Shown: positions 42,976 to 50,986, numbered from the stretch's first letter. The stretch: 64,000 nt of DNA from Halorubrum salipaludis (GCF_002286985.1 NZ_NSKC01000003.1:62001-126000); one strand, 5' to 3'. Notes: generated by a model not told the origin, from the sequence alone. Program-made: numbers and translations.

Positions 42976-43593
42976 TTACGGGTCGTACGCCACCAGCGAC
43001 GCCGCGTCGTCGGCGAGGGCCACGGCGTCGGCGTCGAAGGAGTCGGCGTACCGGATCGCGAGCGTGAGCAGGCGCTCCGGCTCGGTCAGCGCGTACCCGT
43101 CGGACCGGTCGAGGAGTCCGGCCGCTTCGAGGTCGGCGGCGGCGGTGCTCACGGTCGGTCGAGAGACGTCGAGCTCGGCGGCCAGCTCCGCGCCGGTCGC
43201 CGTCGGGTCGCGCAACAGCGCGAGGATCATCCCCCGGGGCGTGTCGCGCCGGAGGTACCCGAGCGCGCGCTTGTCGAGATCGTCGAACCGGCCGGCCGGG
43301 AAGTACCGCCGGTAGTCGGCGTCCTTCGCCGACTCGATCTCGCCGGCCTCCTCCAGCTTCCGGAGGTGGTGCTGCGCCTCGCCGGTTCCGAGCCGGAGGT
43401 CGTCGCGGAGCTTGGAGAAGTGGGCGCCGGGCGTCGTCGGCACGTACCCGCGGATCGCCTCGCGGGTCTCGTTCGCGTCGCCCCCGGCGTCCCCGGAGTC
43501 GGCGCTCGCGGTCCCGACGAACGGCGCGGCGGCCCCGATGGCGGCGAACCGTCGGAGCGTCTCGCGTTTCCGTCCGTCGATCTCGTCGGTCAC
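42976..43593 (-). CDS. Two-winged-helix transcriptional regulator
   Basis: A 205-residue protein. Two winged-helix units follow an N-terminal segment: the first at about 55-100 (LRDDLRLGTGEAQHHLRKLEEAG, with a wing ending DADYRRYFP), and the second at about 115-175 (GAELAAELDVSRPTVSTAAADL). This is the arrangement of haloarchaeal membrane-linked or MarR/ArsR-like regulators. The N-terminus has TLRRFAAIGAAAPFVGTASA, which resembles a short twin-arginine signal or a weak membrane segment and is odd for a DNA-binding protein. The GTG at 43593 suits a TATA-like GCTTTTGTC about 25 nt upstream. A GTG at 43626 is an alternative start. Confidence 0.72.
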   Translation of the reverse strand: MTDEIDGRKRETLRRFAAIGAAAPFVGTASADSGDAGGDANETREAIRGYVPTTPGAHFSKLRDDLRLGTGEAQHHLRKLEEAGEIESAKDADYRRYFPAGRFDDLDKRALGYLRRDTPRGMILALLRDPTATGAELAAELDVSRPTVSTAAADLEAAGLLDRSDGYALTEPERLLTLAIRYADSFDADAVALADDAASLVAYDP

Positions 43594-43770
43594 GAACCGA
43601 AGTAGTTGTCGCCCCGACAAAAGCACTTCGTTCGGGGCGGTATCGGACCGTTTCGGGGACGCGTACCGACCGCGAGGCCGCGGACAGCGACTACTCGGGC
43701 ACTCGCGCGGGACCGGAGCGGCCGCCGGCGCCGCGCCGGGGTATGGAACCCTGCCGTCCCGGTCCGCCGA

Positions 43771-44907
43771 TCACCCCTCGCGCTCGGTCTCCACGTCGCC
43801 GTCGACCGCTTCCTCGTCCATCTCCTGGATGACTTCGTCGGCCGACTTGATGTCGGCGCCGGCGCCGCCGGCCTTGACTGCTTCGGCCTCCTTCTCTAAC
43901 TCCTCGACGTCCATCTCCGCCGACTCCTCGATCTGGCCGAGGATCTCGTCGATGTCGTCGAGTCCGAGCATCTTCCGGGTGTCGTCGTCGAACTCTTTGC
44001 CGTCGAGCCCCTCCATCTGTTGCACGTCGGAGCCGGACAGCGCCTTGCCGTAGCGGCCGACCAGACTCGTCAGCTCCTGCGGGAGGACGAAGGTCGTGGA
44101 CTCGCCCTTGCCGATCTCTTCTAAGGTCTCCATGCCGCGCTCGATGATGGCGCGTTCGCCCATCGACTCGGCCGAGCGGGCGCGGAGGACGGTCGAGATC
44201 GCGTCCCCCTGCGCTTCGAGGATCTGGCTCTGCTTTTCCCCCTGCGCGCGGATGATGTTCGACTGCTTGTCACCCTCCGCCTGCTCGACCGCGGAGCGGC
44301 GTTCCCCCTGCGCTTCGAGGATCATCGCGCGGCGCCGGCGCTCGGCGGAGGTCTGCTGTTCCATCGCCTGCTGGACGTCCTTCGAGGGGTTGACCTCGCG
44401 GACCTCGACGCTCTCGACGCGGATCCCCCACTCGTCGGTCGGCTCGTCGAGCTCCTTGCGGATCTTCGCGTTGATCTCCTGTCGCTTGTTCAGCGTGTCG
44501 TCGAGCTCCATGTCGCCGAGGACGGCGCGGAGGGTCGTCTGCGCGAGGTTCGAGACGGCCTTCTTGTAGTCGTCCACTTCGAGGAAGGCCTTCTTGGCGT
44601 CCATCACCTTGATGTAGACGACCGCGTCCGCCGTCACCGGCGAGTTGTCCCGCGTGATCGCCTCCTGGCGGGGAACGTCCAGCGTCTGGGTCCGCATGTC
44701 GAACGGGTAGGTGCGGGAGACGAACGGCGGGATGAGGTTGATCCCGGGTTCGAGCAGCTTCCGGTACTCGCCGAACACCGTGAGCGTCTTCTTCTCGTAG
44801 GCGTCGACGATCTCGAACGACTGCCAGAGCGTGACGACCACGAGCAACAGGAAGAGCAGCCCGACGCTCACCAGGCCGAAACCGAGTTGGAGGGTAATTG
44901 GGTCCAT
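43771..44907 (-). CDS. SPFH/Band-7 (stomatin-like) membrane protein
   Basis: A 378-residue protein with one N-terminal membrane helix (about 8-28) and an SPFH domain (about 30-190). TLTVFGEYRKLLEPGINLIPPF, EAITRDNSPVTADAVVYIKV and WGIRVESVEVREVNPS are typical. A coiled-coil (about 195-270) has repeats such as AEGDKQSNIIRAQGEKQSQI, and a Glu/Asp-rich tail ends the protein. SPFH proteins assemble into ring-like membrane cages and often govern membrane proteases. No NfeD partner is next to it. The ATG at 44907 is preferred over one 18 nt upstream because the TATA-like GTATTAAC would be only 13 nt from the latter. Confidence 0.92.
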   Translation of the reverse strand: MDPITLQLGFGLVSVGLLFLLLVVVTLWQSFEIVDAYEKKTLTVFGEYRKLLEPGINLIPPFVSRTYPFDMRTQTLDVPRQEAITRDNSPVTADAVVYIKVMDAKKAFLEVDDYKKAVSNLAQTTLRAVLGDMELDDTLNKRQEINAKIRKELDEPTDEWGIRVESVEVREVNPSKDVQQAMEQQTSAERRRRAMILEAQGERRSAVEQAEGDKQSNIIRAQGEKQSQILEAQGDAISTVLRARSAESMGERAIIERGMETLEEIGKGESTTFVLPQELTSLVGRYGKALSGSDVQQMEGLDGKEFDDDTRKMLGLDDIDEILGQIEESAEMDVEELEKEAEAVKAGGAGADIKSADEVIQEMDEEAVDGDVETEREG

Positions 44908-45043
44908 GCACCAACCTTGGGCCATCCCGTTGTTAATACTTCGCCCGACGAGGGAAACCCCGCGAACGGCGCGGCCTCGGCCGCCCCCGGTCGATGCTCC
45001 GCAGATAACAAACCCTAAAACCCGGCTCGGAGACCGATCCCGT

Positions 45044-45838
45044 ATGCATTTGCGGTTCGTCGGGCGGCTCGGGCTCGCCGACGCGGTGACCGTGGCGAAC
45101 GCCGCGGTCGGCTTCCTCGCGGTCGTCGCCGCCGCTGTCGACGTCCGGCTCGCGGCCCGCCTCATCCTGCTCGCCGCGGTCGCGGACGGGCTCGACGGCG
45201 TCGTGGCGCGCCACCGCGGCTCCACCGACGCCGGGCCGTACCTCGACTCGCTGGCCGACGTGGCGTCGTTCGGCGTCGCGCCCGCCGCGCTCGTGGCGTT
45301 CGTCGTCCTCGACGCGCGGTCGTTCGCGGCCGATCCGGTCTTCGTCGCGGCGGCCGTCGGCGTCGCGGCCCTGTTCGTCTCCATGGCGGTCGCCCGGCTC
45401 GGGATGTACACGGCCTACGACACCGACGAGCGGGTGACGGTGGGCGTGCCGACGACGCTGGCGGCCACGGTGCTCGCGGCAGCGGTCATCGCCGGCTACA
45501 CCGCTCCCGCGCTGCTCGTCGCGGGGACCGCCGCGTTCGCCCTGCTGATGGGATCGACGGTCACGTACCCCGACCTCCACGCGCAGGACGCGCTCGTGAT
45601 GGGCGTCGTCCAGGCCGCCGTCATCCTGACGCCGGTCGGCCACATGGCCACCTCGATCCTCCCGGCGTGGATCGGCGAGGGGTTCGCGTTCGCGCTGCTG
45701 TTCCTCTCCGTCGGCTACCTCGTCCTCGGCCCGCGGTTCTACTGGGGCGACGGGATCCGGTCGCCGACGGACGTGAGGGACGCGAAGGAGGGGACCGACG
45801 CGAAAGACGCCGACGCTGTCGAGGATCGCGGTGCCTGA
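45044..45838 (+). CDS. pssA: CDP-alcohol phosphatidyltransferase (archaetidylserine synthase type)
   Basis: A 264-residue membrane enzyme. The catalytic CDP-OH-P motif spans residues 48-72: Asp48, Asp51-Gly52, Ala55-Arg56, Gly64, Asp68 and Asp72. The gap between Arg56 and Gly64 is seven residues, not the common eight. About seven hydrophobic helices follow. The context-free best call is CDP-archaeol serine transfer (archaetidylserine), the usual haloarchaeal assignment. Glycerol or inositol transfer is possible. The C-terminus is acidic. It is divergent from the SPFH gene, 136 bp apart, so both membrane genes may share a control region. Confidence 0.85.
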   Translation: MHLRFVGRLGLADAVTVANAAVGFLAVVAAAVDVRLAARLILLAAVADGLDGVVARHRGSTDAGPYLDSLADVASFGVAPAALVAFVVLDARSFAADPVFVAAAVGVAALFVSMAVARLGMYTAYDTDERVTVGVPTTLAATVLAAAVIAGYTAPALLVAGTAAFALLMGSTVTYPDLHAQDALVMGVVQAAVILTPVGHMATSILPAWIGEGFAFALLFLSVGYLVLGPRFYWGDGIRSPTDVRDAKEGTDAKDADAVEDRGA

Positions 45839-45963
45839 GTCGTCGGGTCGACCGGTCGTCCGGTCGGTTCGATCGGTCCGGTCGGCTCTAACGATGAGGA
45901 CCGAAACGGGGAAAAAGGCCGACAGAAGCGGAATCGGCGTCGATCGCGACCGGATGACCGCGT

Positions 45964-46695
45964 TTAAAGCAGGTCGTCGAAGTCTTTGTAGCGGGTGATG
46001 TCGACGCCCTCGTCGGTGACGACGGCGACGTTGATCCCGTTACCGGACGCGAGGTCGCGTTCGACCGCGGACTGGATCGCCTTCGCGGCGATCTCGGTCG
46101 CCTCGTCGACGGTCACGTCGTCGTGGTACTCCTGCTCTAAGACACCGAGTGCGTACTGCGAGCCGGAGCCGGTGACGGTGTACTCCTCCTCGGTGGTGCC
46201 GCCGAGAGCGTCGATGGAGTAGATGTGGGCGCCCTCGTCGTCGACGCCGCCGAGGATCGGCTGGACGATGTAGAACGCGCCGGAACGGAGGAGGTTCCCG
46301 GTGAGCGTCGACAGCGCCTCCATGGACATGTCCTTGCCGCGGCGGGTCTCGTAGAGGCTCGTCTCGGCTTTCAGCGTCGAGATGAGGTTCTGAGCGGCGG
46401 AGACGGAGCCGGCGATGGTCAGGGCGCCGCGCGGGTGGACTTCCTCGACCTTCTGGACGTCCTTCGAGGAGACCATGCCGCCGAGAGAGGCGCGCATGTC
46501 GGTCGCCATCACGACGCCGTCGGCGGTCTTGATGCCGACGGTCGTGGTGCCGGTCTTCATCTCGCCCTCGCCGTCGGCCTGCGCCGCGCGGCGTTCGCTG
46601 TGTTCGAACTCGCCGATCTCGGGTCCGAAGACGGGCTGGTCGCGGCCGAGCTCCTGGGCCGGTCCGTCGGAGAGGTCGCCAGTCGGTGTTCGCAT
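45964..46695 (-). CDS. psmB: Proteasome beta subunit
   Basis: A 243-residue Ntn-hydrolase precursor of the 20S core. A 49-residue propeptide ends in K-T-G, and autocleavage at Gly49-Thr50 would expose Thr50 as the nucleophile (TTTVGIKTADGVVMATDMRA). GSGSQYALGVLEQEY is a family signature, and the acidic propeptide is typical of halophiles. The alpha subunit is not nearby. The ATG at 46695 has a TATA-like CCTTTATCA about 28-36 nt upstream (46722-46730 in plus coordinates). An earlier in-frame start is rejected. Confidence 0.97.
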   Translation of the reverse strand: MRTPTGDLSDGPAQELGRDQPVFGPEIGEFEHSERRAAQADGEGEMKTGTTTVGIKTADGVVMATDMRASLGGMVSSKDVQKVEEVHPRGALTIAGSVSAAQNLISTLKAETSLYETRRGKDMSMEALSTLTGNLLRSGAFYIVQPILGGVDDEGAHIYSIDALGGTTEEEYTVTGSGSQYALGVLEQEYHDDVTVDEATEIAAKAIQSAVERDLASGNGINVAVVTDEGVDITRYKDFDDLL

Positions 46696-46774
46696 TACGC
46701 CTCCGTTGGCTCGGCGCGCTGATAAAGGCAACCCTTCGGGGACCGACCGCCGGTTCCGACGGGTCTATTCGTCG

Positions 46775-46822
46775 TCGCGGTCGGGCCGCTGAAAGCCATC
46801 GCAGTCGGGCCGTTGGAAGCCC
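46775..46822 (+). repeat. 24-bp direct repeat, two copies
   Basis: Two adjacent near-identical units (46775-46798 and 46799-46822), based on TCGCGGTCGGGCCGCTGAAA, differ at four or so positions. They sit in the 247-bp gap between psmB and the 57-residue membrane protein gene. On the minus strand they would encode a G-F-Q-R-P-D repeat in a doubtful frame. Confidence 0.75.
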
Positions 46823-46942
46823 TCGCTCTGTCGGGAGCTCGGCTGTCGCGCCGATCGCTCTCCGGCGGCGACGCGCTCGAAGCGGGCGCTCTCGAAAAGG
46901 GACGCGGTCGAAAACGAGACCGTCACGACGGTGCCGGCGCGC

Positions 46943-47116
46943 TCACTCCTCGGTGGCCTCGTACGCCTCGCCGGTGGTCTCGACGAGCCGGCCGATGGGG
47001 ACGTTGATACCGAGTCGCTGGCGGGCGAAGACGGCCACCGGGAACAGCGAGATCCCGACGGCGACGGTCGCCTGGTGCAGCCCGAAGAGGGCCGCCGTAC
47101 GGATGCGGTCGAACAT
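46943..47116 (-). CDS. 57-residue predicted membrane protein
   Basis: A short gene with good coding character: MFDRIRTAALFGLHQATVAV, then a hydrophobic helix (about residues 15-33), then an amphipathic segment R-Q-R-L-G-I-N-V-P and an acidic tail ending EATEE. It fits a single-pass membrane protein conserved among haloarchaea, function unknown. The ATG at 47116 is about 29 nt after a strong TATA box. The stop is TGA at 46943-46945. Its size hides it from length-filtered gene calls. Confidence 0.7.
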   Translation of the reverse strand: MFDRIRTAALFGLHQATVAVGISLFPVAVFARQRLGINVPIGRLVETTGEAYEATEE

Positions 47117-47144
47117 GGGTCTTCGAACGACCCGAGCGGAGGTG

Positions 47145-47153
47145 TGTATAAAT
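47145..47153 (-). promoter_or_regulatory. TATA box of the 57-residue protein gene
   Basis: On the minus strand it reads TATTTATAC, 29-37 nt before the ATG at 47116, one of the best TATA boxes in the window. Confidence 0.75.
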
Positions 47154-47471
47154 ACTTTCCGGGGCTACCGGCTCGCCGACCCCGGCGCAGTAATGCGGTT
47201 TCGGGTCGTAGATTAACGATTATGAAATATAACCGGGCGGCCGTCGCGTTCGGGATATCCACGGCGGTGCGAATCCGACTCTTTTCCATAAGTTATGCGT
47301 ATCCATCGCGCCTCGTGCGCCTCGCATCCGTGCGGTCCCCGCGGGCCTCGGCGGCGTTCCGATCGGTATCTCGGGGTTCCCCGGAACCGCGTCCGGAGTT
47401 CGGGGTGAAACCCGACCGGGTCCCGCCGCGGACCGAACGGGATTTAACCGGTCCGTCGCCTACCTCGCGGC

Positions 47472-48149
47472 GTGCAGAACGTCACGGACAGGACGCGGAA
47501 CCCGTTCGGGATGCGCCCGGACTGCGAGTCGTTCGTCCCCGGCTACGGCGACGCCAACGCCGACTTCCACGTGATCGGCGATCACCCCGGGGCCCACGGC
47601 GGCGCCGACGCCGGCGTCCCGTTCACCGGCGAGCCGTGGTCGGACGCGTTCCTCTCGGCGCTGGTCGATGGCGGGCTGATCGCCGGGTTCGACGAGGGGC
47701 CGGCGGCCGACGACGACCTGATAGACGACACCCGGGCGGCGGACCCGATCGCCGCCGACCGGACGTTCTTCTCGTACCTCCACATGTGCGTCGCCGACGG
47801 CGTCCCGGACGAGGCGGCGTACGACGACATGGAGCGGTTCTTCGACGCGGAGCTCCGGGCGATCGCCGCTCACGTCCTCCTCCCCGTCGGCGCCCGCGCC
47901 ACCGACCACGTCCTCCGGGAGTACACCTCGCGGGCGCACAAGACGGAGCTCGACATGGACGCGCTCCACGCCGAGGAGCTGCTCGGGTCCGGGTGGCTCG
48001 TCCTCCCGATCAAGGACCCCGCCGAGTGGGTCGCGGGCGACGGCGACCGGCTCGCCGACGCGCTCCGCGAGCTCCGATCGACGGACTTCCGCCGCGAGAG
48101 CGACCTCGGGCGCTTCATCGCCGGCAGCGATCCGTACTTCGTCAGGTGA
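47472..48149 (+). CDS. Uracil-DNA glycosylase superfamily protein
   Basis: A 225-residue protein with the UDG-like opening DFHVIGDHPGAHGGADAGVP followed by FTGEPWSDAFLSAL, which corresponds to the G-E-x-P-G and R-P-F-x-G-x-A blocks of family 4/5 enzymes. PVGARATDHVLREYT is the second active-site strand. The four Fe-S cysteines of family 4 are absent, so it is a distinct subgroup whose glycosylase activity is not assured. The GTG at 47472 is preceded by GGATTTAACC at a leaderless distance, which supports that start. Confidence 0.75.
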   Translation: MQNVTDRTRNPFGMRPDCESFVPGYGDANADFHVIGDHPGAHGGADAGVPFTGEPWSDAFLSALVDGGLIAGFDEGPAADDDLIDDTRAADPIAADRTFFSYLHMCVADGVPDEAAYDDMERFFDAELRAIAAHVLLPVGARATDHVLREYTSRAHKTELDMDALHAEELLGSGWLVLPIKDPAEWVAGDGDRLADALRELRSTDFRRESDLGRFIAGSDPYFVR

Positions 48150-48313
48150 CGCGACGCCCGCCCTCCCGTCTCGATTCCCCCGTCGGATGGATGTGCGGTT
48201 CCGGCGACTCTTGGCGGCCCCGATCGGATCGTTCGGGTCGAATCCGTGAAATTACTGTTCGATCGTCATTCATTCGCGGGATGACGATGTCATATTTGTC
48301 ACTACTACCTGAA

Positions 48314-48320
48314 TTTTATA
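48314..48320 (+). promoter_or_regulatory. TATA box of the candidate small RNA
   Basis: TTTTATA lies in an AT-rich stretch about 20-26 nt before 48340, where a short structured region begins. No coding frame follows. Confidence 0.5.
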
Positions 48321-48339
48321 TCGCTCCCCGTTATCCGTC

Positions 48340-48427
48340 AGTAGGCGCCCGACCGATCGGGCGTCGGCCGTAGGACTGGTACTCCATACGGCGGCTTGGT
48401 CAGCATCGGCCCTCACGGGCCGTTTTT
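48340..48427 (+). ncRNA. Candidate small non-coding RNA
   Basis: Starting about 20-26 nt after a TATA box, the sequence forms a perfect 7-bp hairpin CGCCCGA-CCGA-TCGGGCG (48346-48363). A single-stranded middle of about 43 nt follows. A second hairpin CGGCCC-TCAC-GGGCCG (48407-48422) is directly followed by five Ts (48423-48427). A TATA box plus a hairpin/T-run end over about 88 nt, with no start codon frame of note, is the pattern of a small RNA. It lies in the 300-bp gap between the UDG-family gene and the end of the asparagine-synthase-like gene. Box C/D or H/ACA motifs are not evident. Confidence 0.5.
48407..48427 (+). terminator. Hairpin plus T-run terminator
   Basis: A 6-bp GC stem with a TCAC loop is followed by TTTTT on the plus strand. 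It would end the candidate small RNA, or readthrough from the UDG-family gene. Confidence 0.55.
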
Positions 48428-48449
48428 CGTGCGGATCGGTCCCCGCCTC

Positions 48450-49628
48450 TCACTCGGACAGCAGCGCGTCGAGGTACTGCCCGACGTGGTCGTCCATGCG
48501 CCGCTTGAACCCCGCCCGCCGCGCGAGCCGGTCGAGCTCCCGAGAGACGTACGTCCCGTACTGGACCGCCTTCTTGTCGGCCGTCCGGACCGACTCGGGG
48601 ACGCGCTCGGCCGCCGCCCGCCGCAGCGCGATCTTGCGGTCCCCGTCGCTCGCGAGCAGTTCGCCCGGCAGCGCGAGCGCGGCGGCGACGATCCGGTCGT
48701 CGAGCAGGGGCGCGACCGGCTCGACCCCGGCGGCCCGGAGCGCAAGCGCGTCGCGTTCGAGCTGGTCCGGGAGGGAGCGGACCGTCTCGGTCCGCGCGCC
48801 GCGAACCGTCTCCGCCGCGACGCGGTCGTCGCCGACCGGGTCGGCGACCTTGCTGTAGCCGCCGAACAGCTCGTCGGCCCCCTGCCCCACCGCGAGGCGG
48901 TCGATCCCGTCGGCCGCGGCCGCCTCCGCCGCGAGGTACAGCGGGACCGCGATCGCGACGTCCATCGGGTTCCGCCGCCCGGTCGCCGCGGCGACCTCGC
49001 GGACCGCGCGCACGAGGTCGTCGTGGGTGATCTCGACGACGCGGAGGTCCAGCTCCATCGCCGCGGCGGCCTCGCGGGCGGCCGCGACGTCGTGACACCC
49101 ATCGAAGCCGGCGACGTAACACGGCGCGTCCGGGACCGCGGCGGCGACGACGCCGGAGTCGACGCCGCCGGAGAAGGCGACCGCGAGGGCGTTTTCACCG
49201 CCTTCCGCGTCGAGGTCCCCGAGCGCGGCGTCGAGCGCCTCGTCGACCGCGGCCTGCCCCGGACCCGGATCGACTGGCCCGTCGTCCGGAAGCGACCAGG
49301 CGCGCTCGGTCCCCGTGCTCGACGCGAGGGAGCCGGCCGGAACGGATTCCGGATCGTCGAGGTCGGTCCGGTCGAAGCTCCACGCGCCGGGGTCGGTTGG
49401 ATCGAGTCCGGTCGCGGGATCCCCGGCCTCCCGCTCGACGAACAGCGGCTGGCGACCGAGCACGTCCCTGACGAGCACCGGTCCCTCGCGGTCCGGCGGG
49501 TCGCGCAGGAGTCCGGCGAAGCCGCGTCCGCCGGGAAGGGGGTCGCCGTCGCGGAGGGCGTCGCGGACGCGGTCGGGCGACGCGCCGCGCAGATCGGGAT
49601 CGGGATCGGAGGGGAAAGCGTCCGCCAT
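48450..49628 (-). CDS. Asparagine synthase-like ATP-pyrophosphatase protein lacking the glutaminase Cys
   Basis: A 392-residue protein. The PP-loop ALAVAFSGGVDSGVVAAAV lies near residue 165, and VGQGADELFGGYSKVAD is the asparagine-synthase signature for adenylating the acceptor carboxylate. The region before it (about 1-145) is short and Pro/Asp-rich, with LLRDPPDREGPVLVRDVLG, a remnant of the glutaminase fold. There is no Cys at position 2, so it cannot use glutamine in the usual way and may use ammonia or another amine. The ATG at 49628 is 5 nt after the PHP gene stop. It could make asparagine, but a different amide product cannot be excluded. Confidence 0.78.
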   Translation of the reverse strand: MADAFPSDPDPDLRGASPDRVRDALRDGDPLPGGRGFAGLLRDPPDREGPVLVRDVLGRQPLFVEREAGDPATGLDPTDPGAWSFDRTDLDDPESVPAGSLASSTGTERAWSLPDDGPVDPGPGQAAVDEALDAALGDLDAEGGENALAVAFSGGVDSGVVAAAVPDAPCYVAGFDGCHDVAAAREAAAAMELDLRVVEITHDDLVRAVREVAAATGRRNPMDVAIAVPLYLAAEAAAADGIDRLAVGQGADELFGGYSKVADPVGDDRVAAETVRGARTETVRSLPDQLERDALALRAAGVEPVAPLLDDRIVAAALALPGELLASDGDRKIALRRAAAERVPESVRTADKKAVQYGTYVSRELDRLARRAGFKRRMDDHVGQYLDALLSE

Positions 49629-49633
49629 CGCGG

Positions 49634-50317
49634 TCAGCGGAGCGCGTCCAGCGCCCGGAGCGCGCGGCGCTTGGCGCCGCCGCCGAACTGGCGGAGCGAG
49701 ACGCGCCACGGGGTCCGCTTCCCGACGACGCTGGTCCGGCCCTCGGCGATCCCGTCGAGGATCGCCTCGGCCGAGCGCTCGTCGGCGCCGACCTCGGTCA
49801 CGGCCTGTCCGACCATCTCCGAGATGTGAGCGTCGCTGCCGGCGGTCATCGGCATCCGGTTCCGGATCGCGAACTTCTCGGCCTGCCGGTTCGAGCGCCC
49901 GGTGAACAGCCGGGAGTTGTACACTTCGAGGGCGTCCGCGCTCGCCAGCTGCTCGTCGCTGATGTGCGCGGCGACGCCGTGGCGGGACTTCTGGAAGGGG
50001 TGGGGAACGACCGCGATCCCGCCCTGATCGCGGATCCGGTCGAGGGTCTCGTCGAAGGGGAGCCCGCTCTCGACGCGCTCCTCGATGCCGAACGCGAGGA
50101 CGTGGCCGACCGCGCTCGTCACCTCCATGCCGACGATGCCGACGAGCCCGTAGTCGGGGGCCTTCTCGGCCGCCTCGATGCTGGCGTCGATCTCGTCGTG
50201 GTCCGTGACGGCGAGCGCGTCCAGCCCGACCCCCGCCGCCTGCTCCAAGAGGAGGTCGACCGGATCGCGCCCGTCGTAGGACAGCGCGGAGTGCGCGTGC
50301 AGCTCGACCGATAACAC
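49634..50317 (-). CDS. PHP-domain metal-dependent phosphoesterase
   Basis: A 227-residue PHP protein. Metal ligands are in VELHAHSALSYDGRDPVD and the paired ALAVTDHDEIDASIEAA, with VVPHPFQKSRHG further on and the final GSDAHISEMVGQAVTEV. The C-terminal 35 residues are basic. Stand-alone PHP proteins hydrolyse small phosphates such as histidinol phosphate, AMP or 3',5'-bisphosphates, and the substrate is unknown. The GTG at 50317 is chosen since the fold begins at once and a TATA-like TTTTTATT lies about 22-29 nt upstream. It forms an operon with the asparagine-synthase-like gene. Confidence 0.82.
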   Translation of the reverse strand: MLSVELHAHSALSYDGRDPVDLLLEQAAGVGLDALAVTDHDEIDASIEAAEKAPDYGLVGIVGMEVTSAVGHVLAFGIEERVESGLPFDETLDRIRDQGGIAVVPHPFQKSRHGVAAHISDEQLASADALEVYNSRLFTGRSNRQAEKFAIRNRMPMTAGSDAHISEMVGQAVTEVGADERSAEAILDGIAEGRTSVVGKRTPWRVSLRQFGGGAKRRALRALDALR

Positions 50318-50429
50318 GCCTCTACGTTCGGCGGTCGGAATAAAAAGCGCCCCGGTCTGTGGCGGCTCCACCATCTGCGCAGGCGCCTGCCACGCTGTCA
50401 CCAGCGACGAGATATTTAAGCGAACACGA

Positions 50430-50628
50430 GCGGTGGCGCGCCGCCGAGCGGCCGCCCCCGGCGGCCGCGAGGTGCCCGCGAGGGAGGTCGGCGGCGGCCG
50501 CGCTGCGGTGCGGTTCCGCGGCCGCCGCCGGCCGAGGTTGGGGAGGTGTGAGGTGCGGAGCGGTGCGGAGCGGGACCGAAGGATCAGTCGCCGGCGGCAA
50601 GCCGCCGGCTGGGACTTTGCAGGCCTTC
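50430..50628 (+). repeat. Dispersed structured element, copy D (divergent, candidate ncRNA)
   Basis: Plus strand: GCGGTGGCGCG (50430-50440), then hairpin GCGGCCGCC-CCC-GGCGGCCGC and GCGAGGGAG. An enlarged hairpin GGCGGCGGCCGCG/CGCGGCCGCCGCC takes the place of the TCGCTGGCG stem. Next come the conserved GAGGTTGGGGAGGTGTGAGG, GGGACCGAAGGATCAGTCG, and a short terminal hairpin CCGGCGGC-AA-GCCGCCGG instead of the long one. It ends in CTGGGACTTTGCAGGCC. TATA-like ATATTTAAG lies at 50412-50420. It sits in the 399-bp gap between the PHP start and the TRAM gene end. The rest of that gap has only TATA-like sites. Confidence 0.75.
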
Positions 50629-50716
50629 ACCGCAGTATCGTCGATCACCTATAAACAGCAGACGGCAACGCCACCACTCGACTTATCGGTATAAAAACGA
50701 CTCCGCGAGAGTCGAT

Positions 50717-50986
50717 CTAGAACGCGCTCTCGCCGACCGTCTTCCGGTACGTTCCGACTCCGCGGTGGGCGCTCTCGTCCCAGGAGTCGACGTCGACGAG
50801 CACGCGGGTGTTCACGGCGTCGGCCGGCGCGCCCTCGATCCGGAGCGTCGAGTCGCCGATGCGGGCGACTGCGGTTCCGCCGTCCTCCGCCCCGGTCACC
50901 ATCACTTCGAGCGTGTCCCCGGGCTCGTAGTCGGGGGTCGACCCCCGGAACGAGAACCCGGCGAAGAACTTGTCGAAGCGGCTCAT
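50717..50986 (-). CDS. Small TRAM-domain protein
   Basis: An 89-residue protein. A short N-terminal helix (MSRFDKFFAGFSFRGS) precedes a single beta-barrel with YEPGDTLEVMVTGAEDGGTA, VARIGDSTLRIEGAPADAVN and TRVLVDVDSWD, the TRAM fold. TRAM proteins of archaea bind RNA and act as chaperones or translation helpers. The basic patch expected for RNA binding is weak here. Its ATG overlaps the stop of nhaC by ATGA, so it is translated with the antiporter, which is an unexpected partner. Confidence 0.82.
   Translation of the reverse strand: MSRFDKFFAGFSFRGSTPDYEPGDTLEVMVTGAEDGGTAVARIGDSTLRIEGAPADAVNTRVLVDVDSWDESAHRGVGTYRKTVGESAF

Noticed and set aside
46765-46926. A 53-codon minus-strand frame after the 57-residue gene
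   Set aside because: It starts with GTG, is Ser/Arg-rich, and ends in a repeat of G-F-Q-R-P-D caused by the 24-bp DNA repeat. There is no promoter or family evidence.
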